Shown: positions 1 to 9,321 of the stretch, piece after piece
How positions within the stretch are numbered: the stretch's first letter is position 1
Layout of the letters: the number at the start of each line of letters is the position of its first letter
NCBI GenBank assembly: GCA_937927965.1
Contig: CALEZA010000094.1
Coordinates: forward strand, 1-25,552
Length of the DNA stretch: 25,552 nt
Direction: 5' to 3'
Origin: an uncultured Candidatus Planktophila sp.
GTDB taxonomy: Bacteria > Actinomycetota > Actinomycetes > Nanopelagicales > Nanopelagicaceae
Position numbers and translations under genes: made by a program
Notes under the pieces: generated by a model
Told to the model about the DNA's origin: nothing
Databases searched by the model: none
Seen by the model: only the letters and a program-made list of their open reading frames with translations

Positions 1-728
1 ACTTTCGGAAGCACCTCATGGACCTGATAGATAGCTCGCACAGCAATAGGTCTAATGGCAGGACCAGAGAGACCACCAGTCTTTCCTCCAAGATGAGGAC
101 GCATTGTGTCGAGATTAATAACCATACCCAATACAGTGTTAATCAGCGCCAAACCATCAGCACCTGCATCAACAACTCCACGAGCAATCTCTTGGATATT
201 TGTGACATCGGGAGTCAGTTTGGCAATGATTGGAATCTCTCCTCCGATTACCTTTCTAACGCTATCGATGACGCGCCTAGACGATTCAAGGTCAGCAGCA
301 AAGACCAAACCACGGTTTTCAACATTTGGGCAAGAAATATTTACTTCTAGTGCGCTAATTCCTGGGGTGGATCTAATCTTCCGAGCTAAAACTCCAAACT
401 CATCTGCAGTCTCGCCTGCGATTGAGACGATTACTCGAGTACCCTGATTGAGAAGCCAAGGAACATCATTGGCAAGGAAAGCATCGATTCCAGGTCCCTG
501 AAGTCCGATTGAGTTGAGCATTCCTGATGGTGTCTCAGCCATGCGAGGGGTTGGTCGGCCGTGTCGAGGTTTATTCATCACGGATTTGGTGACTATTGCA
601 CCAATATCTTTCAGAGGAAAGAACTGAGCCAACTCCTTGCCGCTGCTTGCACATCCACTAGCTGTGAAGATGGGAGCCGGAAACCATGCATTTCCTAAAG
701 TCGTGGAGAGATCTACTGAGTAAGTCAT
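1..728 (-). CDS. pyrD: Dihydroorotate dehydrogenase, class 1B catalytic subunit (3' end cut by window edge)
   Basis: Oxidises dihydroorotate to orotate, the fourth step of UMP synthesis, using FMN. The visible 242 codons begin [16 protein letters not shown] and include TASGCASSGKE, KSVMNKPRHGRPTPRM, SPSGMLNSIGLQGPG-type (here TPSGMLNSIGLQGPG) and VNISCPNVENRG. The Cys in NISCPN is the catalytic base that marks class 1 enzymes; class 2 (quinone-linked) enzymes have Ser. KLTPDVTN and ALINTVLGM follow the family pattern. The C-terminal FMN-phosphate loop lies beyond base 1. The ATG (728-726) overlaps the pyrK stop as ATGA, so the two are translationally coupled, as expected for the PyrD2-PyrK2 heterotetramer. 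The gene is broken only by the window edge. Family assignment is very secure; subclass 1B rests on the Cys plus the adjacent pyrK. Confidence 0.96.
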   Translation of the reverse strand, partial: MTYSVDLSTTLGNAWFPAPIFTASGCASSGKELAQFFPLKDIGAIVTKSVMNKPRHGRPTPRMAETPSGMLNSIGLQGPGIDAFLANDVPWLLNQGTRVIVSIAGETADEFGVLARKIRSTPGISALEVNISCPNVENRGLVFAADLESSRRVIDSVRKVIGGEIPIIAKLTPDVTNIQEIARGVVDAGADGLALINTVLGMVINLDTMRPHLGGKTGGLSGPAIRPIAVRAIYQVHEVLPK

Positions 729-1573
729 GCGAACTCACCTGGATTCTTGCCTACCAAATCCCAACACACGCTTGCTCCATCCATCACGGGACCGTCAATA
801 CATGAGCGTTTCATGGATATCGCTCCACTTTCGTCTCTTACAGGGAGCACGCATGTCATGCAAATACCAATTCCGCAGGCCATTGCTTCTTCGACTGCAC
901 ATTGATGAATCACATCTTGCTCGCTTGCAATATCAGTGATGGCGCGAAGCATCGCCATCGGACCGCATGAATAGATAATCTCGATTTCACGTTCACGGAT
1001 TAATTCAGCAAGTTGAGAAGTAACTCTGCCCGTCTCTCCCATGGAACCATCTTCTGTGAAGATACGAAGGGAATTAACAGAGCGCTTACCCTCCATAGGT
1101 GCATAAATCTTCTGGCCAACGCTTGCTCCAAGGAGCATATCGACCTTGCATCCTCGAGACTTAAGCACATCAGCTAAACCAAAAAGCGGAGCCGATCCAT
1201 AACCTCCGCCGATGAGAAGAGCATTTACTGGCTCAGTTGGTATGCCGAAGGCAGTGCCCAGCGGAGTAACTACATCTACCTCTACTCCCTCACCCTGAGC
1301 GCACAACCACTTTGATCCACTGCCGTGAGGAGCAACGATCAACTCAATGGTGCCTCCGTATTGAGCGCTCTCTGAGGTGCGACTGATCGCAAATGCTCGA
1401 CGCAGAACCATGCGGCTGGATTCACCACCGACCTGAATAGCAATAAAGTTTCCAGGACGGCAATTCTTCACAACGCTTCCAACACTCAAAATGATTTGGT
1501 GGTAAGCACCAACGCGCTTATTGGAAACAATTAACGCAGTGGTTTGAGTAGCAGATTTGTTAATAGTGCTCAT
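725..1573 (-). CDS. pyrK: Dihydroorotate dehydrogenase electron-transfer subunit (FAD / 2Fe-2S)
   Basis: Passes electrons from the PyrD FMN to NAD+ in class 1B dihydroorotate dehydrogenase. It has 282 residues. An N-terminal ferredoxin-reductase-like FAD domain carries the RRAFAIS element (59-65), followed by an NAD-binding part with [17 protein letters not shown] (about 119-135) and YSCGPMAML (201-209). A C-terminal [2Fe-2S] site uses C233, C238, C241 and C258, the C-x4-C-x2-C-x16-C spacing of PyrK. The reading frame is open up to 1597, but the ATG at 1573-1571 is preferred: it overlaps the carB stop as ATGA and has AGGAG eight bases upstream. The gene sits between carB and pyrD and overlaps both. 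All four cluster ligands are intact, so the complex should be functional. Confidence 0.95.
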   Translation of the reverse strand: MSTINKSATQTTALIVSNKRVGAYHQIILSVGSVVKNCRPGNFIAIQVGGESSRMVLRRAFAISRTSESAQYGGTIELIVAPHGSGSKWLCAQGEGVEVDVVTPLGTAFGIPTEPVNALLIGGGYGSAPLFGLADVLKSRGCKVDMLLGASVGQKIYAPMEGKRSVNSLRIFTEDGSMGETGRVTSQLAELIREREIEIIYSCGPMAMLRAITDIASEQDVIHQCAVEEAMACGIGICMTCVLPVRDESGAISMKRSCIDGPVMDGASVCWDLVGKNPGEFA

Positions 1574-4500
1574 GCAAGCCACTCCTGGAGTGAGCAAATA
1601 TCTAGCTCACCTTGTCTGAGAACCTTGATTCCCTCAACCGCCGCATTAAATCCTGGGGTAGTGGTAATAATTGGGATACTTCTTTGAACGGAGGCTGTTC
1701 GAATTGCCCACCCGTCAGCTCGAGTTCCTCTTCCGACGGGTGTGTTGATAACTAGATCAATCTCACCTGAGTTGAGAATGTCAACAATTGTTGGTTCACC
1801 TAGCTCGCCTTTTCCGTCTGAATTCTTACGAACTCGGGTGGTGACGACACCGTGAGAGTCGAAGAAATCGGCCGTGCCAGTTGTTGCGAGAACTCTAAAT
1901 CCCATATCAACCAATGCTCGAGCGGATTCAACGCCATCGCTCTTATCTTTGTCGGCAAGAGAGATGAAGACAGTTCCGCTCTTCGGGAGCGGACCAAATG
2001 AGCTGATCTGGCTCTTTGCGTATGCGCCACCAAATGTTGGAGAGATTCCCATCACCTCACCAGTAGAGCGCATTTCAGGACCTAGGACAGCATCTACTCC
2101 ACGACCGTCGGTGCGACGGAATCTGTTCCATGGCAGCACAGCTTCCTTCACGCTAATTCCCTTAGGTATGTGACGCTCGTTGTGAGGCAGTAATCCTTCT
2201 TCTTGGAGTGAGGCAATAGTTGCTCCAACAGCGATGCGAGCAGCAGCTTTAGCTAGAGGAACACCAGTGGCCTTCGACACAAATGGCACCGTACGAGAGG
2301 CGCGAGGGTTAGCTTCTAGAACATAGAGAACATTGCCTGCCATTGCGAACTGAATATTAATCAACCCCCGAACTCCAACACCTTCAGCAATTGCCAAGGT
2401 TGCGGCCCGAACTTCTTCGCGGGCACTTTCAGAGATGGTCATTGCTGGGAGAACACACGCAGAATCTCCTGAGTGAATTCCTGCCTCTTCGATGTGCTCC
2501 ATGATGCCCCCGAGGAACAACTGTTGGCCGTCATAAAGAGCGTCCACATCAAGTTCGATTGCAGAATCAAGAAATCTATCGACCAAAACTGGATGATCTG
2601 GGGTGATATCTGTCGCTCGTGTAATGAATCCAGAAAGTGCTTGATCGTCGTAGACAATCTCCATACCGCGACCACCGAGAACAAACGATGGTCTTACGAG
2701 TACTGGATATCCAATTCTTTGAGCAATCGAAATCGCCTCACCTTCAGATGAAGCCATTCCAAACTCAGGAGCAGTGAGGTTCTTTGATTTTAGGACTTCT
2801 CCAAAGGCTCCTCGCTCCTCCGCAAGGTTAATTGCATCAGGGCTGGTGCCTAGAATTGTTACCCCAGCAGCTTTAAGACCAGCCGCTAGACCAAGAGGTG
2901 TCTGACCACCAAGTTGAGTTATTACACCAAGAACTGGCCCTGCAAGAGTTTCTGCATGAATAACTTCAAGAACATCCTCGAGGGTAAGAGGTTCAAAATA
3001 GAGACGATCACTGGTGTCGTAATCAGTCGATACAGTCTCAGGATTACAGTTGATCATAATCGTTTCAAAGTCAGCCTCACGCAATGTGAATGAGGCGTGT
3101 ACGCATGAATAATCAAACTCGATACCTTGACCAATTCGGTTAGGACCAGAACCCAAAATGATTACTGCAGGGCGAGTTCTTGATCGCACCTCAGTCTCTT
3201 CTTCGTAACTTGAATAATGATAAGGAGTGTGAGCCTCAAATTCAGCTGCACATGTATCAACGGTCTTATAGACAGGGTGAAGATCAAAATGATGTCGTGC
3301 TTTGCGAACATCGTCTTCCGAAATCCCGCGTAATTGACCAATCTGGCGGTCTGAGAATCCAAACGACTTTGCATACTTCAATAACTCAAAAGTAAATTCT
3401 CCTGGCTGAGCGATAAGCTCTGCAGCCTCATTGATTTCAAGAAGCTGCTTGAGGTACCAGCGGTCTATCTTCGTAGACTTGTACACATCTTCAATATCTG
3501 CACCAGCCCACAGAGCCTTATGTACCTGCTGAAGACGATATTCAGTAGGCGTTTTCATAGACTCGAGTAACTCAGGAATATTAATGGAGCCTTTATCAGA
3601 AGGGAAAGTAAATATTGCTTCCTTGCGCTCTAAGGAACGCAAGGCTTTCATGAGCGCCTCAGGGAAGGATCGGCCGATAGCCATCGCCTCCCCCACGCTC
3701 TTCATCGTTGTTGTGAGGCGAGAATCTGCGTCAGCAAACTTTTCAAAGGCAAATCGTGGTGCTTTGACAACGATGTAATCAAGAGTTGGTTCAAACGAAG
3801 CTGGCGTCACTTGAGTGATGTCGTTCTTAATCTCGTCTAGGGTGTACCCAATTGCAAGCTTGGTAGCAATCTTGGCAATCGGAAAACCAGTTGCTTTCGA
3901 AGCTAAAGCAGACGATCTAGAAACTCGAGGGTTCATCTCGATGACAATAATGCGACCATTATCGGGATTGACAGCAAATTGAATGTTACATCCACCTGTG
4001 TCAACTCCAACCTCGCGGATGATTGAAATCGAAAGATTTCGAAGCTTCTGATATTCCACATCTGTAAGAGTCAGAGCTGGTGCAACAGTTATTGAATCTC
4101 CCGTGTGAACGCCCATCGGGTCAATATTTTCAATACTACAAACGATAACTACGTTATCAGAGCGATCACGCATAACTTCGAGTTCATACTCTTTCCAGCC
4201 AATGATTGACTCTTCAATGAGCACTTCAGAAGTTGGCGAATGGCGTAAACCAGCACCAGCAATCTGGCGAAGAGTCTCTTCATCATAGGCAATACCTGAA
4301 CCGAGCCCGCCCATCGTAAAAGATGGTCGGATCACGCATGGGTAGTTAAGTTGTGAGGCGGCCGCAAGAACCTCATCGATCGTATGACAGATGATGGATT
4401 TAGCTGACTCCCCACCCACTTTTTCGACTATCGCTCTAAAGAGTTCGCGGTTTTCACCGCGTTGAATAGCTTGGACATCTGCTCCAATGAGTCGAACATT

Positions 4501-4833
4501 GTGGCGGGCCAGAATTCCTGCTTCAAACATTCCCATAGCGGCATTGAGGGCCGTTTGTCCTCCTAGTGTCGCCAATACAGCGTCAGGTCGCTCCTTAATA
4601 ATGATCTTTTCAATAAATTCTGGAGTAATCGGCTCCACATAAGTCGCATCTGCGAATTCAGGATCAGTCATAATTGTTGCGGGGTTTGAATTCACTAAGA
4701 TAACGCGAATTCCTTCTGCTTTAAGAACTCGGCATGCTTGTGTTCCTGAATAATCAAATTCGCACGCTTGGCCAATAACTATTGGTCCAGAACCTATAAC
4801 GAGAACGCTTTTAATCGATGTGTCGAGAGCCAT
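1570..4833 (-). CDS. carB: Carbamoyl-phosphate synthase large subunit
   Basis: Makes carbamoyl phosphate from bicarbonate, ammonia (channelled from CarA) and two ATP, feeding both pyrimidine and arginine synthesis. At 1087 residues it has the full family length of about 1070-1110. The two homologous ATP-grasp halves are evident: the first opens with [21 protein letters not shown] near residue 10, the second with [20 protein letters not shown] near 560. Between them is the oligomerisation region (about 400-550). After about residue 940 comes the methylglyoxal-synthase-like allosteric domain ([38 protein letters not shown]), where UMP or ornithine usually bind. The start ATG shares its A with the carA stop (TAATG), and the stop overlaps the pyrK start. 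No interruption or missing motif was seen. Confidence 0.98.
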   Translation of the reverse strand: MALDTSIKSVLVIGSGPIVIGQACEFDYSGTQACRVLKAEGIRVILVNSNPATIMTDPEFADATYVEPITPEFIEKIIIKERPDAVLATLGGQTALNAAMGMFEAGILARHNVRLIGADVQAIQRGENRELFRAIVEKVGGESAKSIICHTIDEVLAAASQLNYPCVIRPSFTMGGLGSGIAYDEETLRQIAGAGLRHSPTSEVLIEESIIGWKEYELEVMRDRSDNVVIVCSIENIDPMGVHTGDSITVAPALTLTDVEYQKLRNLSISIIREVGVDTGGCNIQFAVNPDNGRIIVIEMNPRVSRSSALASKATGFPIAKIATKLAIGYTLDEIKNDITQVTPASFEPTLDYIVVKAPRFAFEKFADADSRLTTTMKSVGEAMAIGRSFPEALMKALRSLERKEAIFTFPSDKGSINIPELLESMKTPTEYRLQQVHKALWAGADIEDVYKSTKIDRWYLKQLLEINEAAELIAQPGEFTFELLKYAKSFGFSDRQIGQLRGISEDDVRKARHHFDLHPVYKTVDTCAAEFEAHTPYHYSSYEEETEVRSRTRPAVIILGSGPNRIGQGIEFDYSCVHASFTLREADFETIMINCNPETVSTDYDTSDRLYFEPLTLEDVLEVIHAETLAGPVLGVITQLGGQTPLGLAAGLKAAGVTILGTSPDAINLAEERGAFGEVLKSKNLTAPEFGMASSEGEAISIAQRIGYPVLVRPSFVLGGRGMEIVYDDQALSGFITRATDITPDHPVLVDRFLDSAIELDVDALYDGQQLFLGGIMEHIEEAGIHSGDSACVLPAMTISESAREEVRAATLAIAEGVGVRGLINIQFAMAGNVLYVLEANPRASRTVPFVSKATGVPLAKAAARIAVGATIASLQEEGLLPHNERHIPKGISVKEAVLPWNRFRRTDGRGVDAVLGPEMRSTGEVMGISPTFGGAYAKSQISSFGPLPKSGTVFISLADKDKSDGVESARALVDMGFRVLATTGTADFFDSHGVVTTRVRKNSDGKGELGEPTIVDILNSGEIDLVINTPVGRGTRADGWAIRTASVQRSIPIITTTPGFNAAVEGIKVLRQGELDICSLQEWLA

Positions 4834-5960
4834 TATGCATGCACCGCCTTCTGTGGATACTTTTGCATCATCTCGATAAAACGATCAAAGAGATAACTTG
4901 CATCATGAGGACCAGCGGCAGCTTCAGGGTGATACTGAACGCTAAATGCTCCTCGTTCGAGTAGCTCCAAACCTTCAACAACCCCATCATTGAGACAAAC
5001 ATGAGTTACTTGACCTGGACCAAAAACCGTCGAAAAGACAGAATCTGTAGGAGCCTTCAATGCAAAACCGTGATTGTGAGCTGTGATCTCAACCTTGCCA
5101 GTCTTGCGATCTATCACTGGTTGGTTTATTCCACGATGACCGAACTGGAGCTTGTAGGTGTCAAAGCCTAAAGCGCGACCAAGGATTTGATGACCAAAAC
5201 AGATTCCGAAGACAGGAATCTCTTCAATGAGAATATCTCTCACGAGAGAAACAGTGTCGTTCATGGTGGATGGGTCTCCAGGACCATTTGAAAGGAAGAA
5301 ACCATCTGGCTTGTAGGATTTTATTTGCTCTAATGTTGAATTAAACGGGAGAACATGGACTTCGATGCCACGCTCGGCCATATTTCTTGGAGTTGCAGCT
5401 TTGATTCCAAGATCTAGAGCTACAACTGTAAATTTCTTCTCGCCGATTGCGGGAACACAATAAGGCTCTTGAGTAGAGACATCAGCACTGAGGTACGCGC
5501 CGCTCATAGGGGCTTGTTTTCTTACCTCAATCACCATCTCTTCACGAGAGAGTTCTGTATCAGAGAAGATTCCCACACGCATCGCTCCGCGATCACGCAA
5601 ATGTCGAGTTATGGCTCGGGTGTCTACACCAGCGATACCAACAATAGATTGCTTAATGAGCTCTGCCTCTAAATCGTGAGTACTGCGCCAGTTGCTTGTG
5701 ATTGAGGAAGGATTTCTCACAACGAAACCTGAAACCCAGATCTTTGAAGATTCGTTATCTTCCAAATTCACACCAGTATTTCCGATGTGCGGAGAGGTCA
5801 TTACAACAACCTGCTGATGATAAGAAGGGTCAGTTAAAGTCTCCTGATAACCAGTCATGCCTGTTTGAAATACTGCCTCACCGAAAGTCTTTCCAACAGA
5901 TCCCCAAGAGCGACCTTCAAAAATGCGACCATCATCTAAGACTAGAAATGCTTTACTCAT
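4833..5960 (-). CDS. carA: Carbamoyl-phosphate synthase small (glutaminase) subunit
   Basis: Hydrolyses glutamine and delivers ammonia to CarB. It has 375 residues, normal for the family. The N-terminal CPSase small-chain domain (about 1-150; [24 protein letters not shown]) is followed by a class I glutamine amidotransferase domain. This contains SNGPGDP (224-230), the nucleophile C254 in [10 protein letters not shown], and the rest of the triad H344/E346 in [12 protein letters not shown]. The start codon shares one base with the pyrC stop (TAATG), and the stop shares one base with carB. Direct carA-carB coupling suits an obligate heterodimer. The Cys/His/Glu triad is complete. Confidence 0.98.
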   Translation of the reverse strand: MSKAFLVLDDGRIFEGRSWGSVGKTFGEAVFQTGMTGYQETLTDPSYHQQVVVMTSPHIGNTGVNLEDNESSKIWVSGFVVRNPSSITSNWRSTHDLEAELIKQSIVGIAGVDTRAITRHLRDRGAMRVGIFSDTELSREEMVIEVRKQAPMSGAYLSADVSTQEPYCVPAIGEKKFTVVALDLGIKAATPRNMAERGIEVHVLPFNSTLEQIKSYKPDGFFLSNGPGDPSTMNDTVSLVRDILIEEIPVFGICFGHQILGRALGFDTYKLQFGHRGINQPVIDRKTGKVEITAHNHGFALKAPTDSVFSTVFGPGQVTHVCLNDGVVEGLELLERGAFSVQYHPEAAAGPHDASYLFDRFIEMMQKYPQKAVHA

Positions 5961-7243
5961 TATCTTCCGACCTTATGGGTAATGCGACCATTAAAGATAG
6001 TCGCCACAACGGTAGCGTTAAATTCCATCCCATGGAAAGGAGTGTTCTTGCTCTTTGAGGCCAGTTTTGCTCGATCAACGGTCCAATTCTGACCAGGGTC
6101 GACGATGGCAATGTGAGCAGGCTCTCCCACTGTAATTGAGTGACCGTGGTTTTCATACCCCCCAATTTCTGCTGGAGTAGAACTCATCACCTCTGCAGCT
6201 CGGGCCCAGCTCATTGCCCCGGAGGCAATCAATGTTGAATAGAGAATCGGAAAGGCCGTCTCTAGGCCAATCATTCCAAATGCGGCGCTCTGCCATTCAC
6301 ATTCCTTACTTTCCACTGGATGTGGTGCGTGATCTGTGCCAATCACATCGATCGTTCCATCGATGAGAGCTGATCGGAGTGATTCAACATCTGCTTGAGT
6401 GCGAAGAGGCGGATTGACCTTGTAAATTGGATCATATGAGGTAGCAAGTTCATCGGTGAGAATTAAATGATGTGGTGTTACTTCAGCTGTCACCTTCATA
6501 CCTTGTGACTTGGCCCAGCGGATAATCTCCACACCGCCTGCTGTGGTCACATGGCAAATGTGAAGCTTTGCGCCCACCATGTTAGCGAGGAGAATGTCTC
6601 TAGCGATGATTGATTCTTCTGCAACGCTCGGCCATCCTTTAAGCCCCAGTGTTGAAGCGATATGACCCTCATTCATCTGAGCGTCTAATGTCAAACGAGG
6701 ATCTTGAGCATGCTGTGCAATGGTTCCATCAAACTGCTTCACATACTCCAAAGCTCTTCTCATGAGAAGCGGATCAAAGACACAATTTCCGTCATCGCTA
6801 AAAACTCTGACCTTTGCTTGAGAGGCTGCCATAGAACCAAGATCGGCCAACTCTTTGCCCTCTAGATTTCGAGTAACCGCTCCGATTGGAAAAACATCAA
6901 CAAGTCCGACGCTCTTACCGATTGCGGCCACCTGTTCAACGATGGCAGCGGTATCTGCGACTGGAAGAGTATTTGCCATCGCGCTTACAGCCACATATCC
7001 CCCACGCGCAGCAGCAAGTGAGCCCGTAGCGATAGTCTCTGAATTTTCTCTTCCTGGTTCACGAAGATGTGTGTGAAGATCTACGAAACCAGGCATCAAA
7101 ACCATGCCAGATGCTTCAATAACCTCAGCGCCATCTGAGCTGAGGTTATTGCCAATCTCAGAGATCACCCCATCTTTGATAAGGACATCTGCTGGGCTTG
7201 CACCAAGGATGGAACCTGCCTTAATAAGTATTGACTGGCTCAT
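5960..7243 (-). CDS. pyrC: Dihydroorotase, type I
   Basis: Cyclises N-carbamoyl-aspartate to dihydroorotate (step 3 of UMP synthesis). It has 427 residues, typical of the type I bacterial enzymes of the amidohydrolase superfamily. The metal site is readable: H57 and H59 ([10 protein letters not shown]), D151 (FSDDGNC), H178 (AQHAQDPR), H231 ([10 protein letters not shown]) and D304 (GTDHAPHP). NPPLR near 277-281 is the usual substrate-binding stretch. With Asp at position 151 it belongs to the group that bridges the two zincs with Asp rather than a carboxylated Lys. The ATG overlaps the pyrB stop as ATGA. No inactive ATCase-associated pseudo-DHOase signature is present, since all ligands are kept. 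Confidence 0.97.
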   Translation of the reverse strand: MSQSILIKAGSILGASPADVLIKDGVISEIGNNLSSDGAEVIEASGMVLMPGFVDLHTHLREPGRENSETIATGSLAAARGGYVAVSAMANTLPVADTAAIVEQVAAIGKSVGLVDVFPIGAVTRNLEGKELADLGSMAASQAKVRVFSDDGNCVFDPLLMRRALEYVKQFDGTIAQHAQDPRLTLDAQMNEGHIASTLGLKGWPSVAEESIIARDILLANMVGAKLHICHVTTAGGVEIIRWAKSQGMKVTAEVTPHHLILTDELATSYDPIYKVNPPLRTQADVESLRSALIDGTIDVIGTDHAPHPVESKECEWQSAAFGMIGLETAFPILYSTLIASGAMSWARAAEVMSSTPAEIGGYENHGHSITVGEPAHIAIVDPGQNWTVDRAKLASKSKNTPFHGMEFNATVVATIFNGRITHKVGR

Positions 7244-8181
7244 AGCCCTGACTCCTGACTTCCTGCAATAAAGAGATAGAGAATCGCCATTCTGATGGCA
7301 ACTCCATTGGAAACTTGTTCAACTACTACCGACTGCGGACTATCAGCAACATCAGCTGTGATCTCCAGTCCTCGATTCATCGGACCTGGATGCATAATGA
7401 TTGAACCCTTTTTAGTCAGGGCTAAGCGCTCTGCGTTGATTCCGAAGAGAGTTGAGTACTCTCTTTCACTTGGGAAGTAGAGGTCGCTCATTCGCTCCTG
7501 CTGAATTCGAAGCATAATTACGGCATCAACCGTAGGAATAACCTCTGAAAACTTATGGGAAACCTCAACGCCCCATCGTTCGACTTCATAAGGCAATAGC
7601 GTTGGCGGTGCAACAAGAACCACGGTTGCTCCCAATTTCTTCAGAAGCAAAATATTCGACCTCGCAACCCGAGAATGGAGAATATCTCCAACAATTGCAA
7701 CGCGAATACCAGAGAGATCCCCAGAACCACCTTTGAGGTGCTGGCGAATAGTGAATGAATCTAAGAGAGCCTGACTTGGATGTTCGTGCGTGCCATCTCC
7801 TGCATTGATAACAACACCACTCACCCATTTTCCTTGAGCAAGCTGGTGGGCAGCTCCCGATGCAGGGTGTCGAATCACGACAGCATCTGCTCCCATTGCC
7901 TGCAATGTCATTGCAGTGTCCTTAAGCGACTCACCTTTACTCAAACTTGAACCTTTTGCAGTGAAGTTAATGACATCTGCAGAGAGTCGCTTTGCAGCAG
8001 CTTCAAACGAGATACGAGTTCGTGTGGAGTCTTCTGCGAAGAGATTAACAACTGTCTTTCCGCGCAATGTTGGAAGCTTCTTGACGGGACCCTCATTGAC
8101 ACGAACCATTTCAAGGGCAGTGTCGAGAATCTCTAAGGCTTGCTCTTTATTTAGGTCGTTGATGGAAAGTAGATGGCGCAT
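7240..8181 (-). CDS. pyrB: Aspartate carbamoyltransferase catalytic subunit
   Basis: Condenses carbamoyl phosphate with aspartate, the committed step of UMP synthesis. It has 313 residues, the standard catalytic-chain length. The carbamoyl-phosphate loop STRTR is at 52-56 in [15 protein letters not shown]. The other hallmarks are [54 protein letters not shown] and [12 protein letters not shown]. No pyrI (regulatory chain) gene is adjacent, so control is probably at expression through PyrR, as inferred from the leader. The start ATG shares one base with the pyrR stop (TGATG). Confidence 0.98.
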   Translation of the reverse strand: MRHLLSINDLNKEQALEILDTALEMVRVNEGPVKKLPTLRGKTVVNLFAEDSTRTRISFEAAAKRLSADVINFTAKGSSLSKGESLKDTAMTLQAMGADAVVIRHPASGAAHQLAQGKWVSGVVINAGDGTHEHPSQALLDSFTIRQHLKGGSGDLSGIRVAIVGDILHSRVARSNILLLKKLGATVVLVAPPTLLPYEVERWGVEVSHKFSEVIPTVDAVIMLRIQQERMSDLYFPSEREYSTLFGINAERLALTKKGSIIMHPGPMNRGLEITADVADSPQSVVVEQVSNGVAIRMAILYLFIAGSQESGL

Positions 8182-8714
8182 CAGAGCACCTGGCCTTCGA
8201 TGGTAACCTCATCAATGCCATCGCGTTCACTTAGATGGACCTTCACACTTTGTGAGGCGGATGTAGGTAAGTTCTTTCCTACAAAGTCAGCCTTGATTGG
8301 CAGTTCTCGATGACCTCGATCGACGAGTACGGCAAGCTGAACCCGCTGTGGTCTGCCAATTTCACCGAGTGCATCTAGTGCACTTCTAATTGTTCTGCCT
8401 GAGAAGAGAACATCATCAACCAAAATGACCGTTCTACCTTCAACACCCAATGGAGGGATTTTTGTTTCCATTAAGGCTCGTGGTGCTCGCATACGAAGGT
8501 CATCACGGTGGAGGGTGATATCCAGTGCGCCAACCTGCACAGGGGATCCTTCTATCGCTTCAATGGAGGAAGCCAGACGATAGGCGATATCGGCGCCTCG
8601 AGTAGGTATTCCTAGAATTGTGATTGATTCTGAACCTGAGTTTCGTTCAAGAATCTCATGGGCAATGCGTGTAATAGCCCTGCCGATATCGGCGGAATTG
8701 AGAGCAACGCTCAT
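8181..8714 (-). CDS. pyrR: PyrR bifunctional regulator / uracil phosphoribosyltransferase
   Basis: RNA-binding repressor of pyr genes with uracil phosphoribosyltransferase fold. From the ATG at 8714-8712 it has 177 residues; the frame is open to 8777, but this ATG has an AAAGGAG Shine-Dalgarno (8727-8721) with a 6-base spacer and gives the usual family start. The PRPP-binding motif [13 protein letters not shown] is at 97-109, with [15 protein letters not shown] near 34-48. It is the first gene of the pyr operon and shares one base with pyrB. Its own leader carries a PyrR-binding loop next to the Shine-Dalgarno, so autoregulation at translation is expected, as known for mycobacterial PyrR. The longer start would place the RNA element inside the coding region, another reason to reject it. 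Confidence 0.96.
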   Translation of the reverse strand: MSVALNSADIGRAITRIAHEILERNSGSESITILGIPTRGADIAYRLASSIEAIEGSPVQVGALDITLHRDDLRMRAPRALMETKIPPLGVEGRTVILVDDVLFSGRTIRSALDALGEIGRPQRVQLAVLVDRGHRELPIKADFVGKNLPTSASQSVKVHLSERDGIDEVTIEGQVL

Positions 8715-8727
8715 ATAAGGCTCCTTT

Positions 8728-8745
8728 CCTGCCTCTCTGGACAGG
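8728..8745 (-). promoter_or_regulatory. PyrR-binding RNA loop in the pyr operon leader
   Basis: On the minus strand the leader reads CCTG-TCCAGAGAGG-CAGG. A 4-bp stem (8745-8742 with 8731-8728) closes a loop that matches the core PyrR recognition pattern UCCNGNGAGGY at every fixed base. The AAAGGAG ribosome-binding site (8727-8721) begins directly after the hairpin. PyrR with bound UMP/UTP would therefore cover the ribosome site. No transcription attenuator (antiterminator/terminator pair) fits between loop and start codon, so translational repression is the favoured mode. Sequence match is direct; mechanism is inferred. Confidence 0.85.
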
Positions 8746-8767
8746 TCGTTAAAGAAGTACGAGGGTG

Positions 8768-8773
8768 AGGATA
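8768..8773 (-). promoter_or_regulatory. Candidate extended -10 element of the pyr operon
   Basis: The minus strand reads TGG-TATCCT here, an extended -10 (TGn) with the TAnnnT pattern common in Actinobacteria. No good -35 is visible 16-18 bases upstream. A start about 7 bases downstream (near 8761) would give a leader of roughly 45 bases containing only the PyrR loop and the Shine-Dalgarno. This is a prediction from pattern alone. Confidence 0.35.
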
Positions 8774-8844
8774 CCACGGGGCTCCTGTGGATATCGGCAA
8801 CGCCACAATCGGACCTTCTCTACGCTCACCTCCATCGTGAAGGG

Positions 8845-9321
8845 ATGGAACCAATGGAGATGGAGAAGGTGTGTGCCGAGAAGCTGCGAGAACTTCGACG
8901 GCAAAGGGGTCTAACTTTGGCGCAGTTTTCAGTCCTATCGCAAGGGCGAATCAAGCCTGTTGTACTGGGCTCATACGAGCGAGGCACTCGAGCAATCTCT
9001 ATAGCAAAACTCCAGTTAGTGGCAGAGATCTATCAGGTGCCTATCCAATATTTCTTTGGAGCATCCAGTACGAAAACCGAGGTTCTCTCCCAAAGGTGGA
9101 TCATCGATATCAGACGGCTTAAAACGAGCAAGGATTCTGACTCCTTTGCCCAAAACATCATCGCCTATGTTGCAGAGATAGTGCAGCGGCGCAACGACTT
9201 CAACGGCGAAGTACTATCTTTAAGAGCGCAGGATCAAGAAAATATCTCGCTCCTTACTCGCGCCAATAAAAGTGAAGTTCGTGAGGCCCTCTATTTGCGA
9301 GGAATTCTCTATGGCGCTTAA
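8845..9321 (+). CDS. bldD: BldD-type XRE-family transcription regulator with c-di-GMP signature
   Basis: DNA-binding regulator of 158 residues, close to Streptomyces BldD (about 167). The N-terminal XRE helix-turn-helix (about 8-72) contains LRELRRQRGLTLAQFS, VVLGSYERGTRAIS and VAEIYQVPIQYFFG. The C-terminal domain carries RND (116-118), eight residues, then RAQD (127-130), which is the RxD-x8-RxxD motif by which BldD binds a c-di-GMP tetramer. It is the only complete plus-strand gene, divergent from pyrR and convergent with nusB, matching the pyrR-bldD-nusB-efp arrangement of Streptomyces. The start could be 8845, 8854 or 8860; AAGGG at 8840-8844 suits 8854 best. Its TAA overlaps the nusB stop. 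BldD identity is strong from motif plus synteny; target genes are unknown. Confidence 0.88.
   Translation: MEPMEMEKVCAEKLRELRRQRGLTLAQFSVLSQGRIKPVVLGSYERGTRAISIAKLQLVAEIYQVPIQYFFGASSTKTEVLSQRWIIDIRRLKTSKDSDSFAQNIIAYVAEIVQRRNDFNGEVLSLRAQDQENISLLTRANKSEVREALYLRGILYGA

Noticed and set aside
18..447. Plus-strand open frames at the left edge
   Set aside because: They are antisense shadows of pyrD, which reads as a complete conserved protein on the minus strand.
1574..1597. Longer pyrK start with eight extra residues (MLTPGVAC)
   Set aside because: It lies inside carB; the ATG at 1573 has a good AGGAG at eight bases and forms the same ATGA overlap seen at neighbouring junctions.
8715..8777. Longer pyrR start with 21 extra residues
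   Set aside because: The extension would run through the PyrR loop and Shine-Dalgarno and has no family-like sequence.
8795..8840. BldD-box-like sequence upstream of bldD suggesting autoregulation
   Set aside because: CTACGCTCACC and its complement match only part of one half-site of the known BldD box; too weak to report.
8871..9122. Second plus-strand frame overlapping bldD
   Set aside because: It shares the region with the well-conserved BldD helix-turn-helix and shows no family features of its own.
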